This document shows positions 1-9,780 of a stretch of 48,151 nt of DNA, one piece after another (the first letter of the stretch is position 1; the number at the start of each line of letters is the position of its first letter). The notes beneath the pieces were generated by a model. It made no database searches. It worked only from the letters and a program-made list of their open reading frames with translations, and was not told the origin of the DNA. This stretch comes from Zygnema cylindricum (lineage: Eukaryota > Streptophyta > Zygnematophyceae > Zygnematales > Zygnemataceae): assembly GCA_037447655.1 (NCBI GenBank), contig JBBHKE010003523.1, positions 1 through 48,151 of the forward strand, in the 5' to 3' direction. The translations under genes and the position numbers were made by a program.

Positions 1-480
1 AAAAAAAGCAACGGTATTACCTCTTCCCCTTTCTTCTCCTCTTCCCCTCTCTTCTCCTCCCTTCTCTCTTCCTCCCAGAGCCTCCTCTCCTCGTGAAGCT
101 CCCTTATGTATGAGAGCAGCATGCATACGACAAATACGAGGAATATGACAAGAAAGTTTGCCACGTCAGAGCAGCTGACGACTGTAAACCATTTTGCCAT
201 TTCTGCCTGGACCTCAGAGCGAGAGAAAAAGACGGAGAGGAGAGACTTCCCAGCCATGGCTGCGAGCCACAGCCAGCTTCCCGCCATGATTTCCTCTTCT
301 AGGAGGAGAAGCGCCATGATCAACATCCTCATCGATATAGCCATGGGGAATTTTCGTGCAAAAATATATTTTATAAGTGCAAAAACTTTGAAAAGTACGA
401 CCAGCTGATGATCAAAAATTGCTAGTTCACTGCAAAGACTCTGCGAGAAGAAATTAAGAAAAGTGCAGAGAGAGAATAGT
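1..480. other. Gene-free stretch with CT-rich start
   Basis: The first 80 bases are a CT-rich low-complexity tract. The rest is ordinary mixed sequence. A 100-codon open frame on the plus strand (106-408) shows no domain, no codon pattern and no recognisable motif, so I do not call a gene here. Confidence 0.5.
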
Positions 481-568
481 AAATCCTAAGCTGGAGAAAA
501 CGATACTGAGCGTTCCACAGTTAAGATTGATTGGTGGTTAAAGAAAACAACCGGGGGATTTAACCCCG

Positions 569-588
569 AATCTCGCACGTGCGAGATT
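569..588. repeat. 20-bp perfect palindrome with CACGTG core
   Basis: The bases aatctcgcacgtgcgagatt read identically on both strands. The centre is a G-box/E-box type CACGTG. Related CACGTGCGCGAT strings recur at about 797-808 and 1434-1445, inside a dispersed repeat, so this may be part of a repeat unit rather than a promoter. Confidence 0.6.
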
Positions 589-679
589 GAAATCGTTGTT
601 TTTTTGTGAGAGGATAAGGTAGAGAGGCGGCGAGCAGGATACGCCATAGTTTTGGCGTTTGATTTTTGTTTTTTAAGTG

Positions 680-810
680 TACCTCTCGACGAGTGGCGAG
701 AGTCTCGTTTTCGGCTGCACTCGTTTTTTGGAGCGTCGCCACGTGGCAATGGTTTGGTGCAATGGTCGGTGTAGTGGGTCGGTGAGTTTTGTCGGTGCAC
801 GTGCGCGATG
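680..810 (+). repeat. Dispersed direct repeat, copy 1
   Basis: This stretch resembles 1328-1446 in the same orientation. Shared blocks run in the same order: a GTGGC(A/G)GAAGTCTC-like block, an ACTCGTTTTTTG block, ATGGTCGGTG, and a CACGTGCGCGAT end. The copies are clearly diverged. No coding content is visible. Confidence 0.5.
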
Positions 811-949
811 GGACAAAATTTAAACAACCAAAACAATTATTCGTTTGGAAGGTTCCACAAAAAAAAAATTGGCGTCCGACGGAATCTCTCTATGAACTGT
901 CGACAAAAACGGAAACAAACACAGAAACGTAATTAAATTAGGGCAACTG

Positions 950-1240
950 AAAAGAACTGAAACAAACTGCGGCATAACCGAGACAAATTGCAAAATAACG
1001 TATACACCATTGTAAAAAACTGAGAAAAACACGAACGGAGCTGTTGCAACTGCAATAGAACTTAGACGTCAATGTGACAATTGTAACAGAACTGAGAAGA
1101 AAGAATAACTGAACAAGACTGCGACACACTGATAGAAAAAATGGAGACATAACTGAGGAATAACTGAGAAATAACTGAGGAAAAGCTGCCGCAAAACTGG
1201 TTAGGAACAGGCTTTTACCGCCGGTTCGATCACTCCACAA
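950..1240. repeat. Degenerate ACTGAGA/ACATAACC-type repeats
   Basis: Short strings such as aactgaga, cataaccgagac and gtgacaattgtaac recur irregularly. They are diverged relatives of the 31-bp minisatellite unit at 1959-2268. Open frames on the minus strand across this region come from the repeat composition and are not called as genes. Confidence 0.45.
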
Positions 1241-1327
1241 CACCCATTTTATTCAGTCTAGGATTAATAAATTACAGAAAAGACAAACAGGAAACAGATG
1301 TGCATGCATGGGCTTTTTGCCAAACTG

Positions 1328-1446
1328 CCGCTTTTCGACGCGTGGCAGAAGTCTCTTAAGCGGTTGAACTCGTTTTTTTGCAGTATTGCCGCGTGCGATG
1401 GTCGGTGCGCTTAAGTCAGTAAGTTATGTCGGCGCACGTGCGCGAT
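1328..1446 (+). repeat. Dispersed direct repeat, copy 2
   Basis: Partner of the repeat at 680-810, ending in the same CACGTGCGCGAT string. A second pair of short matches follows it: a 'caagccaaaaa-tttggcgc' block near 1497 recurs near 1812. The whole 0.7-2.3 kb area therefore looks like a decayed satellite array. Confidence 0.5.
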
Positions 1447-1599
1447 AGAAAGAAGACTACGCGACACAACGACCACAGTATAAATGTTTGGGACCACAAG
1501 CCAAAAATTTGGCGCGCAGCGGACCGCTCCGACCTGTCGCCAGAGAACGGCCAGAAGCGGAAATGCTGCGAACGGCAAAAATCTCAGAGACAACACACA

Positions 1600-1900
1600 A
1601 CTGCCACGTCACCGTGACACAATTGCGAGACAACTGACACACAATTGTGAGAGGACTCTGGACAAAACCTTAACGGAACTGCTGCAACTGTCACAGAACC
1701 GAGACTCAAATGTGGCAGCTGTGACAGAAGTATATCAGAATAACTACGCACGTGCAAGGTAACAGAAAACACTAACCGACAAAACGGCCATTGTTCCTCC
1801 GTTTGGCAGTACAAGCCAAAAAATTGGCGCACAACAGAAACGCTATCAACTATACACAACAACGGGAATAAAATTAGTAGCGCAAAAACTGAAACAAAAC
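1600..1900. repeat. Degenerate relatives of the 31-bp minisatellite
   Basis: Blocks such as gtgacacaattgcgagac, gcaactgtcacagaaccgagac and aatgtggcagctgtgac resemble the adjacent 31-bp unit with many changes. Overlapping open frames on both strands are products of the repeat. Confidence 0.4.
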
Positions 1901-1958
1901 TGTCAGGTCACCATGACACAATTGCGAGACAAGACTCTAACAGAGCCGTTGCAACTGT

Positions 1959-2268
1959 GACATAACCGAGACGCAAACGTGACAAATGTGACATAACCGA
2001 GACGCAAATGTGACAACTGTGACATAACCGAGACGCAAAAGTGACAAATGTAACATAACCGAGACGCAAATGTGACAACTGTGACATAACCGAGACGCAA
2101 ACGTGACAAATGTGACATAACCGAGACGCAAATGTGACAACTGTGACATAACCGAGACGCAAATGTGACAACTGTGACATAACCGAGACGCAAATGTGAC
2201 AACTGTGACATAACCGAGACGCAAACGTGACAAATGTAACATAACCGAGACACGAAAGTGATATAAGA
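1959..2268 (+). repeat. 31-bp minisatellite, about ten copies
   Basis: The phrase gacataaccgagacgcaaa starts at 1959, 1990, 2021, 2052 (first base changed), 2083, 2114, 2145, 2176, 2207 and 2238, an exact spacing of 31 bp. Units differ mainly at two positions: aa(c/t)gtg and acaa(a/c)tgt. Because 31 is not a multiple of three and the unit lacks stop codons on the minus strand, all three minus frames stay open across it. That explains the long overlapping minus-strand frames without implying a gene. Confidence 0.9.
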
Positions 2269-2399
2269 GTACCTACACAAAACTGCGACATACTGAGAGA
2301 GAAAAAAAAGGAGACATAACTGTGACGTGACAGGATCGGAATTGGCTGTTGACCGTTCGGTTCCATTCCGCCATACCACAAACTACAAACTACGCCCTT

Positions 2400-2790
2400 C
2401 CATACAACCCTACAGCCCATACGGCCCCAGCCGAGCCGCCCCTGCGCCTGCCCGAGGCGCCTGCCCGGCCGATGCCCGACCTGCCGCCCGACAGACTCGA
2501 GCCAGTCTTCTACGAATATGCGGCGCGGAACTGACACGCGACTGCCGACGAATCAGCAGCAGGCGGCGCGCGCGAGAGTGCGACAGCCCTGCAGCGAAAA
2601 TAATAATTGCCGTTGACTGCCGCGAAGCTGCTTCGAAGCTGCAGAGGCGAATCCGCCGCGTTATTGAGTAAACGCGCGAAATCGCGTGAGACACAGCTGC
2701 CGCGTACTTCAACGCGTTCGCCACTCACGCGGACCTCGCTGACGCGTATAAATGCCGCGCAGCTCGAAGCAGCTCGCGCACAGGCGACAT
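2400..2790 (+). other. CpG-rich patch with TATAAA-like site
   Basis: Local base composition turns strongly GC- and CpG-rich, with many CGCG strings, unlike the AT-rich surroundings. A TATAAAT string lies at about 2746-2752 and an ATG at 2789. The frame from that ATG encodes only polypurine-derived Arg/Glu/Gly low complexity, so a real promoter-gene pair is not supported. It could be an unmethylated CpG-rich island or a repeat fragment. Confidence 0.3.
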
Positions 2791-2804
2791 GCAGCTGAAA
2801 GTAC

Positions 2805-2957
2805 GGATATCAAGAGGGAGGGGGAGCGGGATAGGGAGGGAGGGACGCGGAGAGGATATGGAAAGGGAAAAGGAGATGGATAGAGAGGGAAGAGGGGAGA
2901 TGGAGAAGGGGAGGGGGGGAGGAGAGGGGAAGGGCAGGGAAAGACAGAGGGGAAAAG

Positions 2958-2988
<31 letters not shown>

Positions 2989-2995
2989 GAGAGAT

Positions 2996-3028
<33 letters not shown>

Positions 3029-3033
3029 TACAA
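2805..3033 (+). repeat. Polypurine tract with (GA)n microsatellite
   Basis: Almost uninterrupted A/G on the plus strand. It starts as GGGA/GGAG-rich sequence and ends (about 2961-3030) as GA repeats broken by GATA. Open frames on both strands here (Arg/Glu-rich forward, Ser/Leu-rich reverse) are low-complexity products. Confidence 0.9.
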
Positions 3034-3162
3034 GATACCCGAATATGTTGCACTAAAAAGACAAACACACGCTTGCTACCGCCAGGATGCGACGTGACAC
3101 CGTATGAAAAAAACAGAAGGTGAATCTTATTCTCTCTCGGTCCTCTCGGCGCCGTACGGATA

Positions 3163-3187
3163 ATATTTATATATATATATATTATAT
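3163..3187. repeat. (TA)n microsatellite
   Basis: A short run of alternating T and A bases. Confidence 0.7.
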
Positions 3188-3476
3188 TTCTCACACTGAT
3201 ATTATCGAGGCAGCAAAGATTCCCACGTGGCGAAGCGGTGCCCCGCGATACGCCTCCCGAGATAGCAGCTCCTCCCTCATGAGCACAGAATTAGTGTTGA
3301 AACTGACAACAAATTTCCACGAATACAAAGTCATCGAGAAATTGACACGATTAAAATTATTAATTAAATTAAATTATAAAATTAAAATCATTTGTGCCAC
3401 GATTCGACCGCCAGTCGAAAACAATGCAAAGGAATGACAGCATCGATGACGTCATCTGCTGCCTACTGCTAAAATA

Positions 3477-3790
3477 GGGAGGGAGGGAGGGAGGGAGGGA
3501 GAGAGGCGGAGGGAGAGAGGGAGAGAGAGGAGGAGAGAAATAGGGCGGATCCGGAATAAGGAAATCAAGAAAAGAGGGAGTAGAAAAGATGTCGAGGGGA
3601 GGGCGTATCGCCATAAGGGAGGACCGACGGGGAGGTGGGAAGGGGGGAGGAGGGAGAGGCGGAGTCGAAGAAGCAGAGGAGGGAGGAGGGAGACAGCGAC
3701 GGAAGGTGGAGAGGGATCGAGTGAGGGAGTATATGGAAGTAGGAGAGGGGGGAAGAGAGAGAAGACTAGAGAGAGGCGAGGGGAAAATCA
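3477..3790 (+). repeat. Polypurine tract starting with (GGGA)n
   Basis: A run of about six GGGA units at 3477-3500 has the spacing of a G-quadruplex-forming motif. It is followed by 290 bases that are nearly all purine. The frames that cross it are low complexity and rejected as genes. Confidence 0.8.
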
Positions 3791-4209
3791 TTGACCAATC
3801 GACGGAAGATGCTGAGTGCGGCCGGAAGCACGTCTCCTTATCGTCCTTTGTGTCACGTCACGTGCGATGGCGCGAAACGTGTGGTGGCGGGAGCATCCGT
3901 CGACGTCATCGTCCTTTCGCCTCCGGCTGTCCTGTACGGCCAGGCCGCCCAAGCACCGCCGGCTTCTCAGGCCGGGCTCAGGTTCGGCGGCCGCCGGTTC
4001 GACCGCTCGAGCGGACCGCTATTGTACTTTATGTTCGTTGTTGCCGTACGACACTGTACTGTACCGAACCATACTGTACGGCGGATTTTAGTCGACGATG
4101 CCGACGCATGCAGGCCGTTGAACATTTTGGTGCCAGCGTGACATTGTCGCACTATTTCAAACTCTATTGACGAATATGGACGGTTGTCGCGTGTTTACTG
4201 TTTAGAACT
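3791..4209. other. GC-rich, gene-free stretch
   Basis: Moderately GC-rich. Three overlapping short plus-strand frames are open here but none shows a domain or a convincing product. Near 4045-4080 the string GTAC occurs repeatedly (gtacgac, ctgtactgtaccg, ctgtacgg), a motif that recurs in many repeats of this window. Confidence 0.4.
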
Positions 4210-4749
4210 ACACCGCGCATCGTTATTAGTGTCAACAACTCTAATTTGGGTTCTTAAAATTTTGATTTTTTTCCCCAAATAGGATACATGATTTTAATTT
4301 TTCTTTGACGTTAATTAAGGTACCGTACAAAATAGGGTAAAGAACGAAATTTCAATAATATCTAAATAGTGTGGTGGCCGGTCGATGTCAGACCATACAT
4401 AAATGTACCTTTTCAAGTGAAAATTTTACAAAAAATGAATTAAATCAGACGTGCACGCATGGGAACGTGCGCTAAAAAAACAGGATTGGTCTGACACATA
4501 AATTAGTCTGACATGTACGGATATTTAAATTTCAAAACGGTGTACCATTTTTTATATTTTGTACGGATACATATAATAATGTATATAATCGTACAGATTT
4601 TTTTCCATTTTTGCTGTTCCAAATAAGCATTAACGCCGAATTAGAATACACCTATTTTAAAAAAAAAATCAAATTCTTAATTAGCATCAATTACGGTAAA
4701 ATTACTTCCACACTATTTAAACCTTTACACTAATAACAATGCACGGTGT
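4210..4749. mobile_element. MITE-like element with 23-bp terminal inverted repeats
   Basis: The left end (4210-4232) begins acaccgcgcatcgttatt. The reverse complement of the right end (4727-4749) begins acaccgtgcattgttatt. The 23-bp arms match at 21 positions. The 540-bp interior is AT-rich, without a coding frame, and carries a second inner inverted pair of the string aaatagtgtgg (about 4366 and, reversed, 4709). Related ends occur near 11630, 18122 (reverse) and 27690. I found no clear target-site duplication, so the superfamily is open. Confidence 0.6.
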
Positions 4750-5028
4750 ACAAGTATTGTACTGTATTGTTCAAAGTAATAATATGTCGTATTTTAATTA
4801 ATTGGTAACACACGCTTGAAATTTAAAAATTTGGGATGAGAGAGAAAAACTTGGGATTAGAGTCGCGATTTTATTGACAAAGGTGTACGTTCCATCGCAA
4901 GAAATGTACTAATTAGAATGATGATAATTCGAACTTATAATGCTTGCAGCAACATATGCTAAAAAAGTATAATTTGATAGTTTGTAAAGACCGAAGAAAA
5001 AGCTAACAATAACATAAAGTTGCTACTA
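4750..5028. other. AT-rich, no feature seen
   Basis: Plain AT-rich sequence without an open frame of interest or a recognisable repeat. Confidence 0.4.
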
Positions 5029-5110
5029 AGGGTGAAGTTCCATCATACGTTGCTCTAATTGTACGGCAAACTCTACAGACCGGGTCGATTGAAGGTAAGG
5101 TTCCATTAGA
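5029..5110 (+). repeat. Two Harbinger-like terminal motifs
   Basis: The string agggtgaagttccat at 5029 and aaggtaaggttccattag at about 5092 both resemble the end of the PIF/Harbinger copies further right, which on the outward strand begins agggtaacattccattagg (end near 11467; second copy near 15509). They probably mark ends of nonautonomous relatives; I could not define the opposite ends. Confidence 0.4.
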
Positions 5111-5135
5111 CGAAAAGTGGGGTTTGTTACTGGAC

Positions 5136-5174
5136 GCCGTACGTATTCGTACAGAACCGTACATATCCGTACCA
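5136..5174 (+). repeat. Cluster of CCGTAC/CGTAC motifs
   Basis: Four CGTAC strings fall within about 40 bases (gccgtacgta, tcgtacag, ccgtacat, ccgtacca). The same hexamer is common in the other mobile-element ends of the window. Confidence 0.5.
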
Positions 5175-5298
5175 TCAATTTTTTTTTGGTCAGACGAAAC
5201 ATCGCTACTGGAAAGCTGTCGGGAATCTCCAATGATGTAGGAGTGATTCCTGACCGTTGGATGTTTCACTATTATAGATCCGCGAAGCAATCGGGCAC

Positions 5299-5345
5299 AT
5301 CATCTCGTGGGCCCTCGCGAGGAGAGTTGGGGCCCACGAGATGAT
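5299..5345. repeat. Perfect 16-bp inverted repeat, 15-base loop
   Basis: The left arm atcatctcgtgggccc (5299-5314) and right arm gggcccacgagatgat (5330-5345) are exact reverse complements around a 15-base loop. The pairing extends imperfectly outward. There is no T-run, and this is not a bacterial terminator; it is probably part of a foldback-type repeat. Confidence 0.75.
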
Positions 5346-5848
5346 TGCCATTGGTACACGTCAAAAAACAAATACATATCTACTTCGATGAAGGGATCAC
5401 AGGCGTGCACGTCGTACATGCCATGTGTCATCTGCCACGCTGGAGGTCAACCGGCCGGCCACTAACGGACAGCTGACCGGCAACACACCGTCCCACCAAC
5501 CGACCGGCAACACTCCGTCCTACCAATTGTACGGTACTCTCCTCGTGATATTCAATGACCATAGTTTGACCACATTTTGCCGCGCCTTTATCTGTATTCA
5601 AATTATCATTCCCAAAATCAAAATTAGTTTTTCTGTGCCAAAATTTCAAATCCAAAATCAGAATTCAAATTTCGTGGCAAGCATTTCGGCGAACTCAAAA
5701 TTTAAAAACAAAAGATAAGGTTACGTTTCCAGCGACTCTCTACCTATATAGGGCAACCAAAATGAACCACATTATAGAACTAAACAGGTGGTGCAATTCC
5801 ACTGTATATTTCAAAATACTTGTTTGCATCTTTTTTTTTTAATACTAG
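5346..5848. other. Gene-free stretch with a 28-bp direct repeat
   Basis: Near 5471-5527 a block containing gaccggcaacac(a/t)ccgtcc and ending (c/t)accaa occurs twice in tandem. The rest is AT-rich without a supported gene. Confidence 0.45.
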
Positions 5849-6110
5849 GATGGCTTTCCCAGGTGGGAGCTATAACCCTTATGCTTACTACCCAGATCTC
5901 AACTTTTCGATACGAAAAAGAAAGAAGTCGGAGGTTCCGAGGGACCGAAGGCTCTTTTGGCTCCGTCTTCTTCTTCTCAAAGCACTTCAGAAAATTTAAG
6001 GGAAACCACAAAGTTAATAGGAGGGAGAGAGAAGGAGACACCAGAAGTAGTGACCAATGGAGTTAGTGTATCATTTGGTGTGGATGGAATGGGTTCCCAG
6101 ATTGAATCGT
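5849..6110 (+). pseudogene. Frameshifted coding remnant, unknown protein
   Basis: After an acceptor-like run of T ending in tactag, an ATG at about 5850 opens a frame starting MAFPGGSYNPYAYYPDL, which turns into improbable Leu/Arg-rich sequence and stops. A different frame of the same strand, beginning around 5905, reads as ordinary hydrophilic protein (Lys/Glu, a Ser run, then TNGVSVSFGVDGMGSQIES) and stops at about 6110. The two halves look like one coding stretch broken by a small indel or by an unseen intron. I recognise no domain. It may be a decayed gene, a transposon-captured fragment or chance. Confidence 0.3.
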
Positions 6111-6289
6111 AATAAATAATATATATGATTTATGGAACATTTAACGGGGCGCAAGAATTTGGGTTTTATGAGTGTTTGGATTGAGTTTTTTGGTTATTGA
6201 TTTGTGATGATATAGTGGATTACAGTTTTGGTTGGTTTTTATTTTAATTTAAATTGTGTTTTAATTTGTTACTTTCATTATGTATGTTT

Positions 6290-6460
6290 TGCTGTTGTCA
6301 TTTTAATCATTTTTTGTGTGGTCATTTTAACCGTTGGTGTGTGGTCATTTTAATCATTTTAACTGAGTACTAAGGCACTCGCCCTTCTTCCCATATTAAA
6401 TACTAAGGCCCTTACCCACTTCTCTTCATACTAAGTATTAAGGGATTCTTCTCGTCTCCA
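6290..6460 (+). repeat. Short direct repeats (gtcattttaa and atactaag units)
   Basis: The string gtggtcattttaa(t/c)c recurs about every 30 bases at 6296-6361. It is followed by three variants of an 'actaaggc/actaagtattaag' unit between 6366 and 6442. No gene is visible. Confidence 0.5.
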
Positions 6461-6734
6461 CATACTGACAAAAAATCCTTTCACCTATAATGTCATCTAT
6501 GATGATGTCAAAAATGAGAATCAGAATCGAAGTTTGTCAAGGAAACTTCCCATTAACTCTCTCGATAGGTTCGGGCAAGGACTTGACGCTAATTTGTACA
6601 AAATTAAATAATATAAACAATATTATAATAAGAATGATAATAAGAATAATAATAATAAATAAATACTAATTTGTAGATGTTCCACATTAAATAGCTGAAT
6701 ATGAATCTGGGCATCCACGGACAATGGGGTATGA

Positions 6735-6835
6735 GAAAAAAGGCAGAGGGAGAGGGAGTGAGTGGGGAAGGGGCAAGGAGAGGGAGAGGGAGGGGGGCTT
6801 GGAAAGGGAGTGGGACAGGGAGAAAATAAAGCAGG
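6735..6835 (+). repeat. Polypurine tract
   Basis: A run of GGGAGAGGGAG-type purines that makes an Arg/Glu/Gly-rich open frame. Not a gene. Confidence 0.75.
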
Positions 6836-6965
6836 GAGTGGGAGACCCTTTTCCTGTTTCCATTTACTCAGATGGTTTACAATTGCATTGTAACTTCGAC
6901 AATGATGAGCTTATAATAATTCATAATAATAACAATCAGGATAATAAGCTTTATTAAAAATGAGT

Positions 6966-7347
6966 CGTGGTAAACCATTCGAGTACATAAAAACAAAAAA
7001 AAAACAATTAAAAAAAATAAACAAAAAAAAGGAGAGAAAGGAAGGTGTGATGGTGTCCTCTCAAAGATTTCTTTCACACCTTTCAACCATTTTTTATTTT
7101 TTTTTAAGATTTTATTTTTTTAAAAGATTATTTTTTTTCCCTGATTTGTTACCATTGAAATAAATGTCATTTTCTTGCCATTTAAAAAAGGATGGTTGTC
7201 CAACATTTTGAGTTTGGGTGCTTTTATTTTCCTTCTTGTTGTTTCTTTTTGTTTTTGTTGTGCTGTTATTTTATTCCCCTGCTGGTAGTTTTTCAGTTTC
7301 GGCCATGCCACCCCTTTTGTACTCCCGGACTCAGATGGTTTACCATC
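6966..7347. mobile_element. Possible MITE bounded by ggtaaaccat inverted repeats
   Basis: The left edge reads ggtaaaccattcgagtaca. The right edge, reversed, reads ggtaaaccatctgag followed by a short insertion and gagtaca. The interior is A-rich then T-rich with no real gene. The string cagatggttta also appears at about 6870 and cagatggtttaccat at about 19979, suggesting a family. Target duplication not identified. Confidence 0.35.
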
Positions 7348-8145
7348 GTGCATTTTAATATATCCTGTTTTTTATTCATAAAGAAGTTTGGGATATTTCA
7401 CAGCTTATATATGTTGCCATGTAATATATCTCAAACATGGTCACATTTTGTCCATCAATGGTTACACCCCGTCTTCATCTTTTTTTATTTGACATGTGCG
7501 TACTAGTCCTTTAGAAATGTTTATGTGAAATGCCAATCTTGATTTTATTGACAATGATTGGTACGCTGAATTCATTTGTCACATGCCCCTTCTAAATATC
7601 CATTGTAATATGAACGCCAATTTTTATATCTATAACAGCGCCGTAAAATTTTGACAACTATGAAAGTAAACGCTGACTTTTGACACATAACAACTCAAAT
7701 TATAAAATTAGTCCATTGCATATCAAAGCGGTATTCTTTTTTTCATAAAATATGCGAAAGCAAACAACACACAAGAAAAATAAAAAACAAATGACAAACG
7801 ACTAGTTACACTTTACTTTTATTTTTTTTGTATCAAAGTACATTTACATATGGAACTATATACTTATGACCTTGTGCATTTCCGGCCAACTAAAGACAGG
7901 CTATGTTTTCTCTCTCTTCGACAACTCATGATGCCTTTCATTGTCTGAAATTCAAAACCTACACACCTCCATATAATTTTCAAGCCTGAATACTTTTCAA
8001 AAACATACAAAAAGGCACTACCAAATTATGAATTATATTCAACCACCAAACATTATTAGGGTTGCGCGTTTGTAAACCCTATTGCAAAAATCTGGTGCCA
8101 AACTATTATCGTCGACATAGCAAACTTAACATAGCAATTCTCCTT
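7348..8145. other. AT-rich, no feature seen
   Basis: AT-rich sequence. Short open frames are unremarkable and unsupported. Confidence 0.4.
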
Positions 8146-8268
8146 GTCCACTTTTCCACCTGTACATTTATAGCAAGTCTTCCATTTATAGTGAGTCTTC
8201 CATTGAGATTTCCCCCCTGTCCACTTCTCCACCGGTACATTTATAGCGAGTCTTCCATTGAGATTTCA
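8146..8268 (+). repeat. 73-bp spaced direct duplication
   Basis: The block gtccactt(t/c)tccacc(t/g)gtac and the following atttatagc(a/g)agtcttcc occur at 8146 and again at 8219. The first copy contains an extra internal atttatagtgagtcttcc. Confidence 0.65.
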
Positions 8269-9070
8269 CATTCTACCGTACATTGGGTCAGTTTTTCCTT
8301 CATCCTCTTACGTCTATGTGACTTCTGTGACCGGCGACCTTTTCAACACCACAGGTAAGATAAAAAAAATCACAAGAACAGAAGAGAAGAGAGAGAATAG
8401 AGAGAAAGAAAAAGTTAAAAAAAATTACAAAAAATGAGAGAGGAAAAGGAAGAGAGGTTTTGAGGTAGAGTTACTTTTTCAGTTTTAGTGTGGACTTATT
8501 AAGTTTTAGTGCTTTAAATAAATGAGTATGTGAAAAACGAAAAAGGACAAATTCAAAGAAAAATCCCAGGAAAAAAAATCGGAAATATGGTTTTTTACCT
8601 CTCGATAGCAAAACTGCAGTTTTCACACTTCCAGTTTCCCAAGCTTGAGTTATGGCCACCGAGGTAACCCAGGCTGAGGAACGCGAAATAAATGAACCAT
8701 GACAGGAAAACGGGGCTTGTGAAGCACAGGAGAAGCAAAAAAACAGAAACAGAAGTATAAAAATACGCGATCACAATACCAAGACAATGTTAATTCAATG
8801 TAAAAAAATAAACTTGTTTCAAACCTCTTTGACATCTCTGATGATGCTCTATCATCACCAGTGTTTCAACACCTCCACCAGAATTAGTAAGATTTAATTA
8901 GTAAGATTGGTGTTTCTGTTGGTTTGTGTTGTTTTCTGTCTGACCCTAGAGACTAACACTTTGGCTGTCTTAAACGAAGCATGCCATGATAACATAATTA
9001 CACAAATGCCATTAACTTTTCAATTTTATTCATCAAGAAGAAAATGCTACATACCTGCAAGCCTACAATG

Positions 9071-9172
9071 AACTTAAAGGCATGCACAGATATATCTTTG
9101 TCCTATTGCATTAGTGGAGGTAACTTAAAGGCATGCACAGAAATATCTTTGTCCTATTGCATTAGTGGAGGT
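9071..9172 (+). repeat. 51-bp tandem duplication
   Basis: The unit beginning aacttaaaggcatgcacag starts at 9071 and again at 9122. The two copies differ by about one substitution plus the end, so the duplication is recent. Confidence 0.9.
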
Positions 9173-9780
9173 GCAGAAGATCCTCAAAATCACAGCTGAC
9201 TGCACATTATATAGCAAAAAAAACACAAGATATAAAAAAATGAAGGAAAACATAGAAAAAAAAGTTCACCACGTTTGGAGCCTCTTGAAATATATGCTAA
9301 CCTTCAATGGAGCATCATACCCGACGATTACATTCTTCCCTTATTTCCTCTGAACAGTTGTAGCTCAAACCCCACTGCTTCCTAATCATATCTCTGAAGA
9401 AGAAAATTGTCAGTTATTTCATTTGCTTGCAATACATCTCACAAACTTAAAACACATGAGAATACATGTTCGTTAAACATTAACAACATGGAAGTTTGGT
9501 GCGTCTAAAGAAGTATGGCATTATGTAATGTAAAACAACCTCATACCAGATATCAGATAATATACATTTGACACAATAGTAACCAGGAATTTCATTAAAG
9601 TTTCTCACCCTTTTAACAAAAAAATCATTGTAGGGTTATTCTTTGCGAAAATTCAATAAGCATTAACCTTTGTTTTTCTGCTTTGAATATTTCACTAGCC
9701 CACCCACAACAATAACTCATTTTACAACAAAACCATTGTCTTCAACTAAAACTATCAATAGTAGGTAATTTTTTCTACAT

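Noticed and set aside
1959-2268. CRISPR-like array of 31-bp units
   Set aside because: The units are contiguous with no unique spacers, and the surrounding gene structure is eukaryotic.
1903-2537. Long overlapping minus-strand open frames (158, 209 and 101 codons)
   Set aside because: They run through the 31-bp minisatellite in different frames; the repeat lacks stops, so openness carries no coding information.
2709-3194. Minus-strand frame of 161 codons with Ser/Leu runs
   Set aside because: Crosses the (GA)n microsatellite; low complexity.
3589-4170. Plus-strand frame of 193 codons
   Set aside because: First half is polypurine-coded Arg/Glu/Gly; second half shows no domain, and overlapping frames are equally open.
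8062-8358. Plus-strand frame of 98 codons
   Set aside because: Overlaps a direct repeat and has no recognisable motif.
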